A stretch of 16,750 bases of DNA from Pseudomonadales bacterium (GTDB taxonomy: Bacteria; Pseudomonadota; Gammaproteobacteria; Pseudomonadales; Moraxellaceae), in the NCBI GenBank assembly GCA_013043915.1, contig JABEVH010000046.1, forward strand, positions 1 through 16,750, read 5' to 3'. The number at the start of each line of letters is the position of its first letter. The stretch's first letter is position 1. The notes below the pieces were generated by a model. It ran no database searches. It worked only from the letters and a program-made list of their open reading frames with translations, and was not told the DNA's origin. Positions 1 through 6,792 of this stretch are shown piece by piece. Position numbers and translations under genes: made by a program.

Positions 1-64
1 CAAGTAATCCTTCCTATCGCTTGTTTTTGCGCTGAGGAGCCTATTTTAGCAAAAGCTGCGTAAA

Positions 65-87
65 CTCCCGCCCCATGCGGGCGGGGG
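65..87. other. GC-rich hairpin, possible terminator of an upstream gene
   Basis: CCCGCCC (67-73) and GGGCGGG (79-85) are perfectly complementary around a 5-nt loop. Two more pairs, one of them a wobble, extend the stem to 65-87. It begins one base after a frame-1 stop codon at 61-63, as a terminator would. However, no U-tract follows directly on either strand; the nearest plus-strand T-rich run is at about 111-125. The structure is certain as an inverted repeat; the terminator role is only an inference. Confidence 0.35.
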
Positions 88-293
88 TATAAACGGTGGT
101 TTTAATCAGGTGTTTTTTAGTTTTGCACGTAGGCCATGAGTGTTTCTATCGTACTCCCGGTACGGTCAGCAAAGCCATGATAACTGATCTCAAGGCGGGG
201 TCTCGACGTCTCTGCTTATGGAGGCATGTATAAGTCCGGGGAAATTCCAGCTGTTGCCTGAGAAGTCACTAGCCTCGACTGATTTAAGGGAGA

Positions 294-322
294 GGTGTCG
301 TCACCAGTGCAAATGTCATAAT
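294..322 (+). promoter_or_regulatory. Candidate extended -10 promoter for the HDOD gene
   Basis: CATAAT at 317-322 is preceded by TG at 314-315, giving an extended -10 element (TGnCATAAT) that would start transcription near 329, about 40 nt before the HDOD start codon. There is no good -35 hexamer. A small inverted repeat, GGTG-tcgt-CACC, lies at 294-305, around the -35 position, and could be a regulator site. This rests on motif resemblance only. Confidence 0.3.
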
Positions 323-368
323 TTCTCCTAGTCTTAGGTTGATGTGGTCTGATAAAAGGATATACGGA

Positions 369-1196
369 ATGTCTTTGATGGATGTGCTATTTGAAGCTAA
401 TCAACATTTGCCTGCCATGTCGTCCGTAGTGCAGTCGTTGATTACCAGCTTTGAAGATCCAGATGTTGATATTGATGATATTGCTCGTCAGATATCCCGA
501 GATCAAGCCCTGACGGCTAAGGTGTTGCGTCTGGCGAATACGGCAGCATATGGCGGTAATCGAAAGATTTCCAGTGTCAATGATGCAGTGCTGGTCATGG
601 GGTTTAATACATTACGAACCCTGGTTTTATCTTGTGGATTAGTCAATGCATTTAAGGCCCCATCAGGGTTTGATATACGTCGTTTTTGGCAACAAAGTTT
701 CAAAACGGCAGCTACCTGCGCTTGGCTAGCTAGAACCTGCCGACAAAACCAGGATGCCGCATTTACCGTAGGTCTATTGCATAATATGGGTGATATTCTA
801 ATCTTTATGGGTCATCCAGATATAGCCGCTGAAGTAGAGAAGACAGTCAGTGCAGGAGGTGTACGTTCTGAAGTTGAACTGCACTTGCTGGGTTTCGATT
901 ATGCGGAAGTTGGCTCTGAACTGGCACGCCGCTGGCGATTTCCTGAGGCTATGGTCAGGGCAATTGCTGAGCAAGAGTCTCCTATGAGTCATGAGCCAAC
1001 TTCTTCGGGGGCGATCATGATATTTCTGGGTAAAATTCTGGCGCAAGCAACGCAGTCGGGAGTGGTTGTTGAACGGTTGCCAGAATTGCTGCCTAGGCCA
1101 GAAATGGATGCCTTGCATCTGAATATTGATGTGGTGCTGACCCGCTATTCTGAGCTGGCAGGAATGGGAGAAGATCTCGCGTCATTGGTGATGTGA
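369..1196 (+). CDS. HDOD-domain signal-transduction protein
   Basis: This is a 275-residue cytoplasmic protein that is almost entirely one HDOD domain, a non-catalytic relative of HD phosphohydrolases found in bacterial signalling proteins. The N-terminal part has the family pattern: LPAMSSVVQSLI, an acidic stretch, then SRDQALTAKVLRLANTAAYG. A later motif, VGLLHNMGDIL, sits around residues 134-144. The HD metal-binding pair is His138-Asn139 here, as is usual for HDOD proteins, so hydrolase activity is not expected. I chose the ATG at 369 because AAAAGGA lies 8 nt upstream and the domain begins at once; an in-frame ATG at 342 and TTG at 339 are alternatives without a good binding site. No effector domain is attached. 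It lies upstream of pilG but 1.1 kb away, behind a minus-strand gene, so a link to Pil-Chp is only positional. The 3' end overlaps the convergent gene by 52 bp. Confidence 0.88.
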   Translation: MSLMDVLFEANQHLPAMSSVVQSLITSFEDPDVDIDDIARQISRDQALTAKVLRLANTAAYGGNRKISSVNDAVLVMGFNTLRTLVLSCGLVNAFKAPSGFDIRRFWQQSFKTAATCAWLARTCRQNQDAAFTVGLLHNMGDILIFMGHPDIAAEVEKTVSAGGVRSEVELHLLGFDYAEVGSELARRWRFPEAMVRAIAEQESPMSHEPTSSGAIMIFLGKILAQATQSGVVVERLPELLPRPEMDALHLNIDVVLTRYSELAGMGEDLASLVM

Positions 1197-1789
1197 GCTT
1201 TTTCAGCCGCTTCAAGTTTACTGATGATGCCGTCAAATTGGGATTTGACAGTTTTCATCTGGTTTTCTATGTCCTGGCTTTGATGCTGGATATTCAAAAT
1301 TCTGCGGTTATCATCCTGTATGCGCTGAAGTAAATCATGCGGAGGGGTGTGCCCAGAGCGCTCAAAGTTAGCGGCCCTTTCTGCATCGGTTTCACGATCC
1401 TCATGTGCTCGTTCTGCAGATGTCTTTTGAATGTCTAGAGATGCCTGCAGAGCATTGAGACGGTTAGCCATTTGTTGACGTGCATCAGCCGGTGTTCCGT
1501 ACATTTTTTGCAGATAGCGTAGGTCGCTTAGCTGCTGTTTTTTCTGTTCTATCAATTGCCGCTGATGAGCATCAGGTGGTGGAGGGACGGTCTGTATGAC
1601 TTCAAGATGGGTATCGAGAATCTCATAGCCATGCTGCATAGCATCGCTATTAAGCGTATCTGATAATATGGTGAGGTGATTGTCATCGGTGTAGCGATAC
1701 CATCGCTTTGTATCTTGGTCAGCGGCAGCGATACCCGACAACAGTACGCAAAAATAAAGGAAACAAGACAAATAATGCAACAGACGCAT
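1145..1789 (-). CDS. Exported DUF4124-like coiled-coil protein
   Basis: This 214-residue protein starts with a signal peptide: Met-Arg, a hydrophobic core to about residue 20, and a probable cleavage after AAA (residues 21-23). No lipobox is seen, so it is probably soluble in the periplasm. The mature N-terminus, WYRYTDDNHLTILSDTL, resembles the DUF4124 pattern (aromatic-R-x-x-D-x-x-G/N ... S-D). It is followed by GYEILD and VIQTVPPPPDA. From about residue 75 to 195 it is rich in Gln, Glu, Lys, Arg and Ala with heptad-like spacing, consistent with long helices or coiled coil. The function of this family is unknown. The ATG at 1789 has GAGGAG 9 nt upstream (1799-1804 on the plus strand). It converges on the HDOD gene with overlapping ends and points away from pilG, so it is its own transcription unit. 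I am confident it is a gene, less so about the family name. Confidence 0.78.
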   Translation of the reverse strand: MRLLHYLSCFLYFCVLLSGIAAADQDTKRWYRYTDDNHLTILSDTLNSDAMQHGYEILDTHLEVIQTVPPPPDAHQRQLIEQKKQQLSDLRYLQKMYGTPADARQQMANRLNALQASLDIQKTSAERAHEDRETDAERAANFERSGHTPPHDLLQRIQDDNRRILNIQHQSQDIENQMKTVKSQFDGIISKLEAAEKAHITNDARSSPIPASSE

Positions 1790-2061
1790 GAAGCATGTCT
1801 CCTCTTTGTTAACTAGGCATATACATTGATGCTAACACAAGAAGGTGCAAGATCGGCAGTCACTTGGTTATGACAAAGCCATACTATATCGCTCTCCACC
1901 TTAAGGCAGGGACTTTGCTGAAATGGGGCTTCAGTCAATGAGCAGTCTCTCCTGAGACATCGGAATGCTGATTTTTATACTCAATGTTCAAGGAAGCTAT
2001 CAGAAGAAATGTTTTGTGTCTCCAAAAAATTTATTGCAGGCTATGCTGTTTAAGAGGCGGT

Positions 2062-2090
2062 TTGTTGCTAGGGTTCGTAAACCGAATAAT
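2062..2090 (+). promoter_or_regulatory. Candidate sigma70-type promoter of the pil-chp operon
   Basis: TTGTTG (2062-2067) and AATAAT (2085-2090) are spaced 17 bp apart. The -10 matches the consensus at five of six positions. The -35 matches at TTG but poorly after it. Transcription would begin near 2097, leaving an unusually long leader of about 208 nt before pilG. The spacer contains an inverted repeat GGTT-cgta-AACC (2072-2083) that could be an operator. This is motif-based only, and other promoters nearer pilG are possible. Confidence 0.3.
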
Positions 2091-2218
2091 GAAGTTAAAG
2101 GTAGTATCTTAGCTATGGGTGCTAAGTCATTGTGTGGAAAGTATCATCTTCCAAACGATAGAGGTCATTTCGGCGTATGGAATGCTTGCAGAATCTGTGC
2201 TAAAAGAAGAGGGTGAGC

Positions 2219-2263
2219 GGTCTGTGCCTGGGCCGTTGAAGAGGTTAGGGCCGGAAACAGATC
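2219..2263 (+). promoter_or_regulatory. Leader hairpin upstream of pilG
   Basis: Bases 2219-2225 pair with 2257-2263 (7 bp, one G-U). Inside, C2227-C2228 can pair with G2253-G2254, and GGCC 2231-2234 with GGCC 2249-2252 around a 14-nt loop. The structure ends 41 nt before the pilG start codon, leaving the ribosome binding region (AAGG, 2291-2294) free. No U-run follows, so it is not a normal terminator. It could stabilise the transcript or bind a regulator; no function can be shown from sequence. Confidence 0.35.
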
Positions 2264-2304
2264 GGCAAGCGCAACCGAAAATCATGAGATAAGGCTGTTC
2301 CAAG

Positions 2305-2694
2305 ATGGAAGAAAATTTCGAAGGTCTCAAAGTCATGGTCATCGACGATTCCAAAACCATTCGTCGCACGGCTGAGACCCTGCTACAAAAAGCAGGGTGT
2401 ACCGTTATTACGGCAACCGATGGTTTTGACGCGTTGGCAAAAATTGCCGATTCTCATCCCGATATTATATTTGTAGATATCATGATGCCACGCCTGGATG
2501 GTTATCAGACCTGTGCCCTGATCAAAAACAACAGTGCTTACAAAGCGACCCCCGTTATCATGCTTTCTAGCAAAGATGGACTGTTTGATAAGGCCAAGGG
2601 GCGCATAGTTGGTTCGGATGAGTACTTAACAAAGCCTTTCAGTCGCGAGGAATTGTTGGGTGCTATTAAGCAGCATGTAGCCAAGGTTCAGTAA
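2305..2694 (+). CDS. pilG: Twitching motility response regulator PilG
   Basis: PilG is a single-domain CheY-type response regulator that is phosphorylated by ChpA. In Pseudomonas it promotes pilus extension and cAMP production. The 129-residue protein is one receiver domain with no output domain. It shows the acidic pair Asp14-Asp15, the phospho-accepting Asp58 in FVDIMMPRLDG, Ser88-Ser89 at the switch position and Lys110 in YLTKPF. The stretches DDSKTIRRTAETLL and SSKDGLFDKAKGRIVGS are nearly the same as in P. aeruginosa PilG as I recall it. The ATG at 2305 has a modest AAGG 10 nt upstream. It is the first gene of the operon, with pilH 37 nt downstream; the long leader before it is where regulation of the operon would be expected. 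Confidence 0.97.
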   Translation: MEENFEGLKVMVIDDSKTIRRTAETLLQKAGCTVITATDGFDALAKIADSHPDIIFVDIMMPRLDGYQTCALIKNNSAYKATPVIMLSSKDGLFDKAKGRIVGSDEYLTKPFSREELLGAIKQHVAKVQ

Positions 2695-2731
2695 CATTCA
2701 TAAGTTTGTAAGGTCTGGATTTGAGGTGCTT

Positions 2732-3097
2732 ATGGCACGTATTTTGATTGTGGATGACTCCCCTACCGAAACATACAGGTTTCGGGAAATACTAGAAAAA
2801 CATGGCCATAAGGTCATAGAGGCCAATAATGGCGCCGATGGAGTGGCGACCGCTCGCGCGGAAAAGCCGGATTTGGTCCTTATGGATGTTGTCATGCCGG
2901 GACTGAATGGTTTTCAGGCCACAAGGCAACTCTGTAAAGGTGAAGATACTCAACACATACCCATTATCATCGTAACCACCAAGGATCAGGAAACTGATAG
3001 GGTATGGGGCAGACGTCAGGGGGCCAAGGATTATCTGACTAAGCCTGTAGATGAAGTGGTTCTGTTACAAACCATTGCCCAGTACTTGCCGAGCTGA
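2732..3097 (+). CDS. pilH: Twitching motility response regulator PilH
   Basis: PilH is the second CheY-type regulator of the Pil-Chp pathway. In Pseudomonas it opposes PilG, favouring pilus retraction or acting as a phosphate sink. The 121-residue protein is one receiver domain: Asp8-Asp9, phospho-acceptor Asp52 in LMDVVMPGLNG, Thr82-Thr83 at the switch and Lys104 in YLTKP. VTTKDQETDRVWGRRQGAKD is a signature that separates PilH from PilG. I chose the ATG at 2732 because MARILIVDDSPTE is the usual PilH N-terminus and GAGG lies 5 nt upstream (2723-2726); an in-frame GTG at 2726 is part of that binding site. The next gene, pilI, starts 16 nt after the stop. Confidence 0.97.
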   Translation: MARILIVDDSPTETYRFREILEKHGHKVIEANNGADGVATARAEKPDLVLMDVVMPGLNGFQATRQLCKGEDTQHIPIIIVTTKDQETDRVWGRRQGAKDYLTKPVDEVVLLQTIAQYLPS

Positions 3098-3113
3098 CGG
3101 AGAAGCATTATCC

Positions 3114-3653
3114 ATGGCTGCTAGAGGCTTTCTTAAACTACTTGAATTTGCTGAGCGCGCCCGACAGCGCACACTGGGTTTGCCCGTAGAAGGTGAGCAG
3201 GTTGAGTACTGGAGCGGCATAGGATTTCGCCTGTTGGGGCATAATTTTGTTGCCACCATGGGCGAAGTTGTTGAAGTGCTCTCAATCCCTCGCTATACAG
3301 GCGTGCCAGGAGTCCAATCCTGGATGCGTGGTTTGTCTAATGTTCGTGGTCGTTTGCTACCTATCATGGATTTGCCCATGTACTTCAGCATGGAGTCCAA
3401 GGTTGCAGAGTCACGGAGACGGGTTGTGGTTGTTGATATGCAAGATATTTTTTCTGGGCTGGTGGTGGATGAAGTGTTGGGTGTTCAGCATTTCCCTGTC
3501 AAGGACTATAGGGCAGAGCCAGAGGATGACATTTTTGCCGGCCTGCAGCCGTATTTGCAAGGTGCATTCTGGCGCGAAGGTCAGTACTGGAGCGTTTTTA
3601 GTCTGAGCAGGTTGATTGAAGATCCTCGATTCATGCAGGTGTCGGCGGCGTGA
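3114..3653 (+). CDS. pilI: CheW-type adaptor PilI
   Basis: PilI is a CheW-family scaffold that couples the receptor PilJ to the kinase ChpA at the inner membrane. The 179-residue protein equals the usual PilI length. The CheW domain covers about residues 35-175, with WSGIGFRLLGHNFVATMGEV, then RYTGVPGVQSWMRGLSNVRG, RLLPIMDL and the core-fold GLVVDEVLGVQHF. The N-terminal 30 residues form a basic helix with FLKLLEFAERARQRTLGLP, typical of this family. The open frame runs upstream to 3051 inside pilH, but the ATG at 3114 is preferred: it follows the pilH stop and has GGAG at 3099-3102, albeit with an 11-nt spacing. It is in the operon between pilH and pilJ. Confidence 0.95.
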   Translation: MAARGFLKLLEFAERARQRTLGLPVEGEQVEYWSGIGFRLLGHNFVATMGEVVEVLSIPRYTGVPGVQSWMRGLSNVRGRLLPIMDLPMYFSMESKVAESRRRVVVVDMQDIFSGLVVDEVLGVQHFPVKDYRAEPEDDIFAGLQPYLQGAFWREGQYWSVFSLSRLIEDPRFMQVSAA

Positions 3654-3702
3654 AAGTTGCCAACCGTATGTACTTACAACAACTAAGAATGATATTGCTG
3701 GT

Positions 3703-3715
3703 GGCCGGAGGCCGG
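3703..3715 (+). promoter_or_regulatory. Ribosome binding site of pilJ inside a small GC hairpin
   Basis: The Shine-Dalgarno GGAGG (3707-3711) lies 8 nt before the pilJ ATG. It sits within overlapping inverted repeats: GGCC (3703-3706) can pair with GGCC (3710-3713), or CCGG (3705-3708) with CCGG (3712-3715). Either fold hides part of the binding site. The stems are only 4 bp with 3-nt loops, so the effect may be slight. This lies in the 66-nt gap after pilI. Confidence 0.35.
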
Positions 3716-3719
3716 ATAT

Positions 3720-5828
3720 ATGAAGCTTGATGAAATTCGGGAAAAACTCAAGACTCTGGATATGGGTAGGGTGCAGCGCATATTTTCCAAGGAGAATTAC
3801 TCGGGACTGCGTTCGATAACTCAGGAAAGCCGCTCTATGGGTTTTCTAGTTACAGCGATAGGTGTCTGTGCTGTCATCTTGATAACTTCGGTGGTTGTCA
3901 TTTTTGTTCGTTCAGACCATTCTCGAATGGCAATTTTGCATGCAGCTGAGCTGCGAGTTTTATCGCAGAAAATTGCCAAGGATGCATCAGAAGCATCGAC
4001 GGGTAACGATGAGGCATTTGCCTTGCTTGAAGAGGCAAGGTCTGATTTTCAGGTTCGCTGGAACGAGCTGAAAAAGTACCGTAACCCTGAAAAACCTGAT
4101 ATGCGAGATGTGCAAAAAGTTTGGAACAAGGTTTCTGCAAACAGCGAAATCGTGTTGCAAGGTGAAGATGCCGTGGGTTCCTTGTACGAGCTGTCAGGTA
4201 CACTTTCTGATTCAGTGCCGGATGTTCAGGCAGAGTTAGACAATGTCGTCGATGGCATGCTTAAGTCGGGAGCAAAAGCCAATCAGCTGGTTATTGCCAA
4301 GCAGCAGTCCGTGCTTGCCGAACGAATTCTTCGATCGGTGCGTGAAATGTTGGATGGTGGTGACAATGCGGTGATTGCGGCTGATAGTTTTGGTCGTGAT
4401 GCGGCTCGATTTGGTCGCGTCCTCAATGGCTTGAAGAATGGCGACACCATTTTGGGCATTGAAAAGGTGACTAACCCCGATGCGGTGGATGCGCTCAATG
4501 AGATTTCCAAGTTATTTGATGAATCGGTTAACAAGTCAGCTAACCAGATTCTTCAGACTTCTCCTGAGTTATTCCAGGTGCGCCAGGCATCAAGCGCAAT
4601 TTTCAATGATTCACGTGATTTGCTTGAATCGACTACAACGGTAGCTAAACGCGTTGGTGAGGATGCGTCTAATACCTTCTTTTATTTCTTGGCTATCGTA
4701 TCTTTTATTTTTACTGCAGCTGGAAGTGCTTTGCTTTATGGCGAACGTGCACGTCAAGCTCGTTTGCGTGAATCTGCTGGACGTGAACAAGAAAGGCTCC
4801 GTGCAGAACAAGGTGAAATGGAAAACCAACGCAATCAGTCGGCAATTCTTCGTCTGCTTGATGAGCTAGGTGATTTGGCTGATGGTGACTTGACAGTTCA
4901 GGCCACAGTGACCGAAGACTTCACGGGAGCCATCGCTGACTCGATTAACTACTCCATTGACCAGTTGCGTGCTCTGGTATCGACCATTAACCAGACAGCA
5001 GTGCAGGTGTCTGCAGCGGCTCAGGAAACCCAAGCTACTGCTATGCATCTGGCTGAGGCCTCAGAGCACCAGGCGCAAGAAATTGCAGGTGCATCGGCTG
5101 CGGTCAATGAAATGGCCGTGTCAATTGACCAGGTATCGGCTAATGCAGCTGAGTCAGCTGTCGTGGCTGAACGCTCAGTGGCTATCGCCCATAAGGGTTC
5201 TGAAACTGTGCAGCGTACCATCGAAGGAATGGATACGATTCGTGAACAGATTCAGGAAACGGCAAAGCGTATTAAACGTCTAGGTGAATCTTCCCAGGAA
5301 ATTGGCGATATTGTGTCGCTGATTAATGATATTGCGGACCAGACCAATATTCTTGCCTTGAATGCAGCCATTCAGGCATCTATGGCAGGAGACGCTGGTC
5401 GCGGGTTCGCGGTGGTGGCTGATGAAGTGCAGCGATTGGCCGAACGTTCTGCAGCGGCGACCAAGCAGATTGAGCAGCTGGTGAAAACTATTCAAACGGA
5501 TACCAATGAGGCTGTGATTTCTATGGAACAGACCACTTCTGAAGTGGTCCGTGGAGCGCGATTGGCACAGGATGCTGGTGTGGCTCTGGAAGAAATTGAA
5601 AACGTGTCACGAAACCTTGCTGATTTGATTCAGAATATTTCCAATGCAGCCCGGCAACAGGCGGCATCGGCAGGCCATATTTCCAACACCATGAATGTGA
5701 TTCAAGAAATTACTTCGCAGACTACGGCAGGAACTATCGCTACGGCACGTTCGATCGGTAATCTAGCAGAAATGGCCAATGAGTTACGTCAATCCGTAAC
5801 GGGCTTTAAGCTGCCTGAGAATGTTTGA
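3720..5828 (+). CDS. pilJ: Type IV pilus methyl-accepting chemoreceptor PilJ
   Basis: PilJ is the inner-membrane receptor of the Pil-Chp pathway. In Pseudomonas it responds to surface contact, apparently through pilin, and to some lipids. The 702-residue protein has a short cytoplasmic N-terminus, a first transmembrane helix at about residues 42-63, and a periplasmic region of about 250 residues with two PilJ-type four-helix modules (LRVLSQKIAKDASEA near 80, and QSVLAERILRSVREM near 195). The second transmembrane helix is at about 320-340. A HAMP-like linker and a long signalling coiled coil follow. The hairpin tip DQTNILALNAAIQASMAG starts at Asp540; the IQASMAG part differs from the VEAARAG of enteric receptors but resembles PilJ proteins. 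The C-terminus (LPENV) has no CheR-docking pentapeptide. GGAGG lies 8 nt before the ATG. pilK follows closely. Confidence 0.97.
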   Translation: MKLDEIREKLKTLDMGRVQRIFSKENYSGLRSITQESRSMGFLVTAIGVCAVILITSVVVIFVRSDHSRMAILHAAELRVLSQKIAKDASEASTGNDEAFALLEEARSDFQVRWNELKKYRNPEKPDMRDVQKVWNKVSANSEIVLQGEDAVGSLYELSGTLSDSVPDVQAELDNVVDGMLKSGAKANQLVIAKQQSVLAERILRSVREMLDGGDNAVIAADSFGRDAARFGRVLNGLKNGDTILGIEKVTNPDAVDALNEISKLFDESVNKSANQILQTSPELFQVRQASSAIFNDSRDLLESTTTVAKRVGEDASNTFFYFLAIVSFIFTAAGSALLYGERARQARLRESAGREQERLRAEQGEMENQRNQSAILRLLDELGDLADGDLTVQATVTEDFTGAIADSINYSIDQLRALVSTINQTAVQVSAAAQETQATAMHLAEASEHQAQEIAGASAAVNEMAVSIDQVSANAAESAVVAERSVAIAHKGSETVQRTIEGMDTIREQIQETAKRIKRLGESSQEIGDIVSLINDIADQTNILALNAAIQASMAGDAGRGFAVVADEVQRLAERSAAATKQIEQLVKTIQTDTNEAVISMEQTTSEVVRGARLAQDAGVALEEIENVSRNLADLIQNISNAARQQAASAGHISNTMNVIQEITSQTTAGTIATARSIGNLAEMANELRQSVTGFKLPENV

Positions 5829-5860
5829 GGCTCCGGCAGCCCATGCTGGCGGATGACATA

Positions 5861-6733
5861 ATGACCAAGGAGCGCTGGGCGCTGCAGGCAGTGCGCCCGA
5901 TGACAGATGAGGAATTTAACCTTTGGCAGGCTCTCATTGAGGCCCGTGTTGGGATGACAATGGGTGCTGCGAGGCGTTCATTCCTAGGAACTAGTCTGAG
6001 TTTGCGTATGCGTGAACTGGGCATGCAAGACTATGGTGCTTATTACGAAAGGATGGTTCAGGGGTCGGGCTCGGCTGCTGAGCCTGAATGGGCTGTGCTT
6101 GTAGACCGGTTAACGGTGCAAGAAACTTCTTTCTTCAGGCATCAACCTTCATATGACTGTTATGGTCGGCATATCGAGAGCTTGCTTCACGAGCCTGCTC
6201 GCCGACAGATCAATATATGGAGTGTAGGGTGTTCAACAGGAGAAGAACCCTATTCATTAGCTATGCAGCTACAGGTTCAGCTTGAACAAGCCGCACGCAG
6301 TGATATCTATTGGGGTATTACCGCCAGCGATATCAGCTTGCCCACGTTGGCAAAAGCTCGACGGGGTATATACGGTAGTAGGCGTTGTCAGCAGATTCCT
6401 GAAAATTTGATGTCGCGGTTTTTTCAGCCTGCAGGCAGGGACCAATTTCAGATTCAGGCATCGGTACGTGAGCGTATCTGTTTTGTTCAGATTAATGTCA
6501 TGGAGTTGGAAAATGCCCCGATTTATGGCGTAGACGTCATTTTTTGTCAGAATGTGCTGATATATTTCAAGCGGTTTCGCAAGCGGGATATTGTCGGCCG
6601 TTTGGTTGATCGTTTGGCTCCTGGCGGGCTCCTGATTCTTGGAGTCAATGAAATGGTGGACTGGCAACACCCGCATCTTGATCGAGTTAACGATGCAGGT
6701 GTTTTGGCATTCCGTCGTCGGATAACGATTTAA
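5861..6733 (+). CDS. pilK: CheR-type receptor methyltransferase PilK
   Basis: PilK is expected to methylate glutamates on PilJ using S-adenosylmethionine. The N-terminal helical CheR domain ends with RMRELGMQDYGAYYERM, followed by LTVQETSFFR. The SAM-binding core begins at WSVGCSTGEEPYS (from Trp120), then ITASDIS, the acidic VQINVME, and the late motif FCQNVLIYF (Asn231-Phe236), ending with LAPGGLLILG. I chose the ATG at 5861: it has GGCGG 8 nt upstream (5848-5852) and gives 290 residues, close to the P. aeruginosa length. In-frame ATG at 5843 and TTG at 5825 would add 6 or 12 residues and overlap or abut pilJ, and both have weaker binding sites. The Pseudomonas homologue has only a mild effect on twitching, and the same may hold here. 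Confidence 0.94.
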   Translation: MTKERWALQAVRPMTDEEFNLWQALIEARVGMTMGAARRSFLGTSLSLRMRELGMQDYGAYYERMVQGSGSAAEPEWAVLVDRLTVQETSFFRHQPSYDCYGRHIESLLHEPARRQINIWSVGCSTGEEPYSLAMQLQVQLEQAARSDIYWGITASDISLPTLAKARRGIYGSRRCQQIPENLMSRFFQPAGRDQFQIQASVRERICFVQINVMELENAPIYGVDVIFCQNVLIYFKRFRKRDIVGRLVDRLAPGGLLILGVNEMVDWQHPHLDRVNDAGVLAFRRRITI

Positions 6734-6747
6734 GAGGGGTCAGGCTC

Positions 6748-6792
6748 ATGAAACAGGCACTGATCAGTACGGTTCCGTGGGGACAATCATGA
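6748..6792 (+). CDS. Possible 14-residue leader peptide coupled to chpA
   Basis: Between pilK and chpA lies an ATG-started frame coding MKQALISTVPWGQS. It is preceded by GAGGGG (6734-6739) at 8 nt spacing, the strongest Shine-Dalgarno in this gap, beginning directly after the pilK stop codon. Its TGA (6790-6792) overlaps the chpA ATG (6789-6791) as ATGA, so ribosomes ending here could restart on chpA. chpA itself has only a GGGG stretch (6779-6782) 6 nt upstream. I do not recognise the peptide. It may be a translation-coupling device for the very long chpA message rather than a functional peptide, or it may be chance. Confidence is limited because it is so short. Confidence 0.35.
   Translation: MKQALISTVPWGQS

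Larger units (their letters stand above)
1..368. other. Gene-free stretch with several inverted repeats
   Basis: I recognise no gene here. Frame 1 from the left edge is open to a stop at 61-63 and frame 3 to a stop at 33-35; either could be the tail of an upstream gene, but neither peptide is recognisable. On the minus strand an AGGAAGG-like sequence near 10-16 faces the left edge and could be the ribosome binding site of a gene starting just outside. The stretch holds a GC-rich hairpin (65-87), a 7-bp hairpin (148-154 with 160-166), and a longer imperfect stem (185-196 with 256-268) enclosing a 5-bp stem (215-219 with 230-234). It does not match tRNA, tmRNA, 6S, SRP or RNase P RNA as I know them. 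Confidence 0.5.
1790..2304. other. Intergenic region ahead of the pil-chp operon
   Basis: These 515 bases separate the divergent DUF4124-like gene and pilG. I see no convincing gene: the longest plus-strand ORF (1965-2216, 83 codons) has no Shine-Dalgarno and no recognisable sequence. Contents: an inverted repeat GTCTC-TCCT-GAGAC at 1945-1958; a possible sigma70-type promoter at 2062-2090; an inverted repeat TGGAA...TTCCA at 2135-2153; and a larger hairpin at 2219-2263. The start of the minus-strand gene must also have its promoter here, but I could not pick one. I found no sigma54-type -24/-12 element. Confidence 0.6.

Noticed and set aside
1..63. Possible C-terminal tail of an upstream plus-strand gene (stop at 61-63, followed by a GC hairpin)
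   Set aside because: Only 20 residues are visible (QVILPIACFC...) and they match no family I know. A second frame also stays open to 35, so there is no way to decide that either is coding.
282..329. Minus-strand mini-ORF with AGGAGA before its ATG (MTFALVTTPLP)
   Set aside because: Although the binding site is good, the peptide has only 11 residues, no downstream gene on that strand is visible in the window, and the spot overlaps the candidate HDOD promoter. It is likely chance.
1965..2216. 83-codon plus-strand ORF between the DUF4124-like gene and pilG
   Set aside because: It has no Shine-Dalgarno at a usable distance, no recognisable domain, and overlaps the candidate promoter of the operon. 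It looks like a chance frame in an intergenic region.
3051..3113. Upstream extension of pilI into pilH
   Set aside because: The extension overlaps the conserved end of pilH, has no binding site, and the ATG at 3114 gives the usual PilI length and N-terminus.
3668..3730. 19-codon ORF overlapping the pilJ start
   Set aside because: There is no ribosome binding site before its ATG, and the frame is explained by chance in the pilI-pilJ gap.
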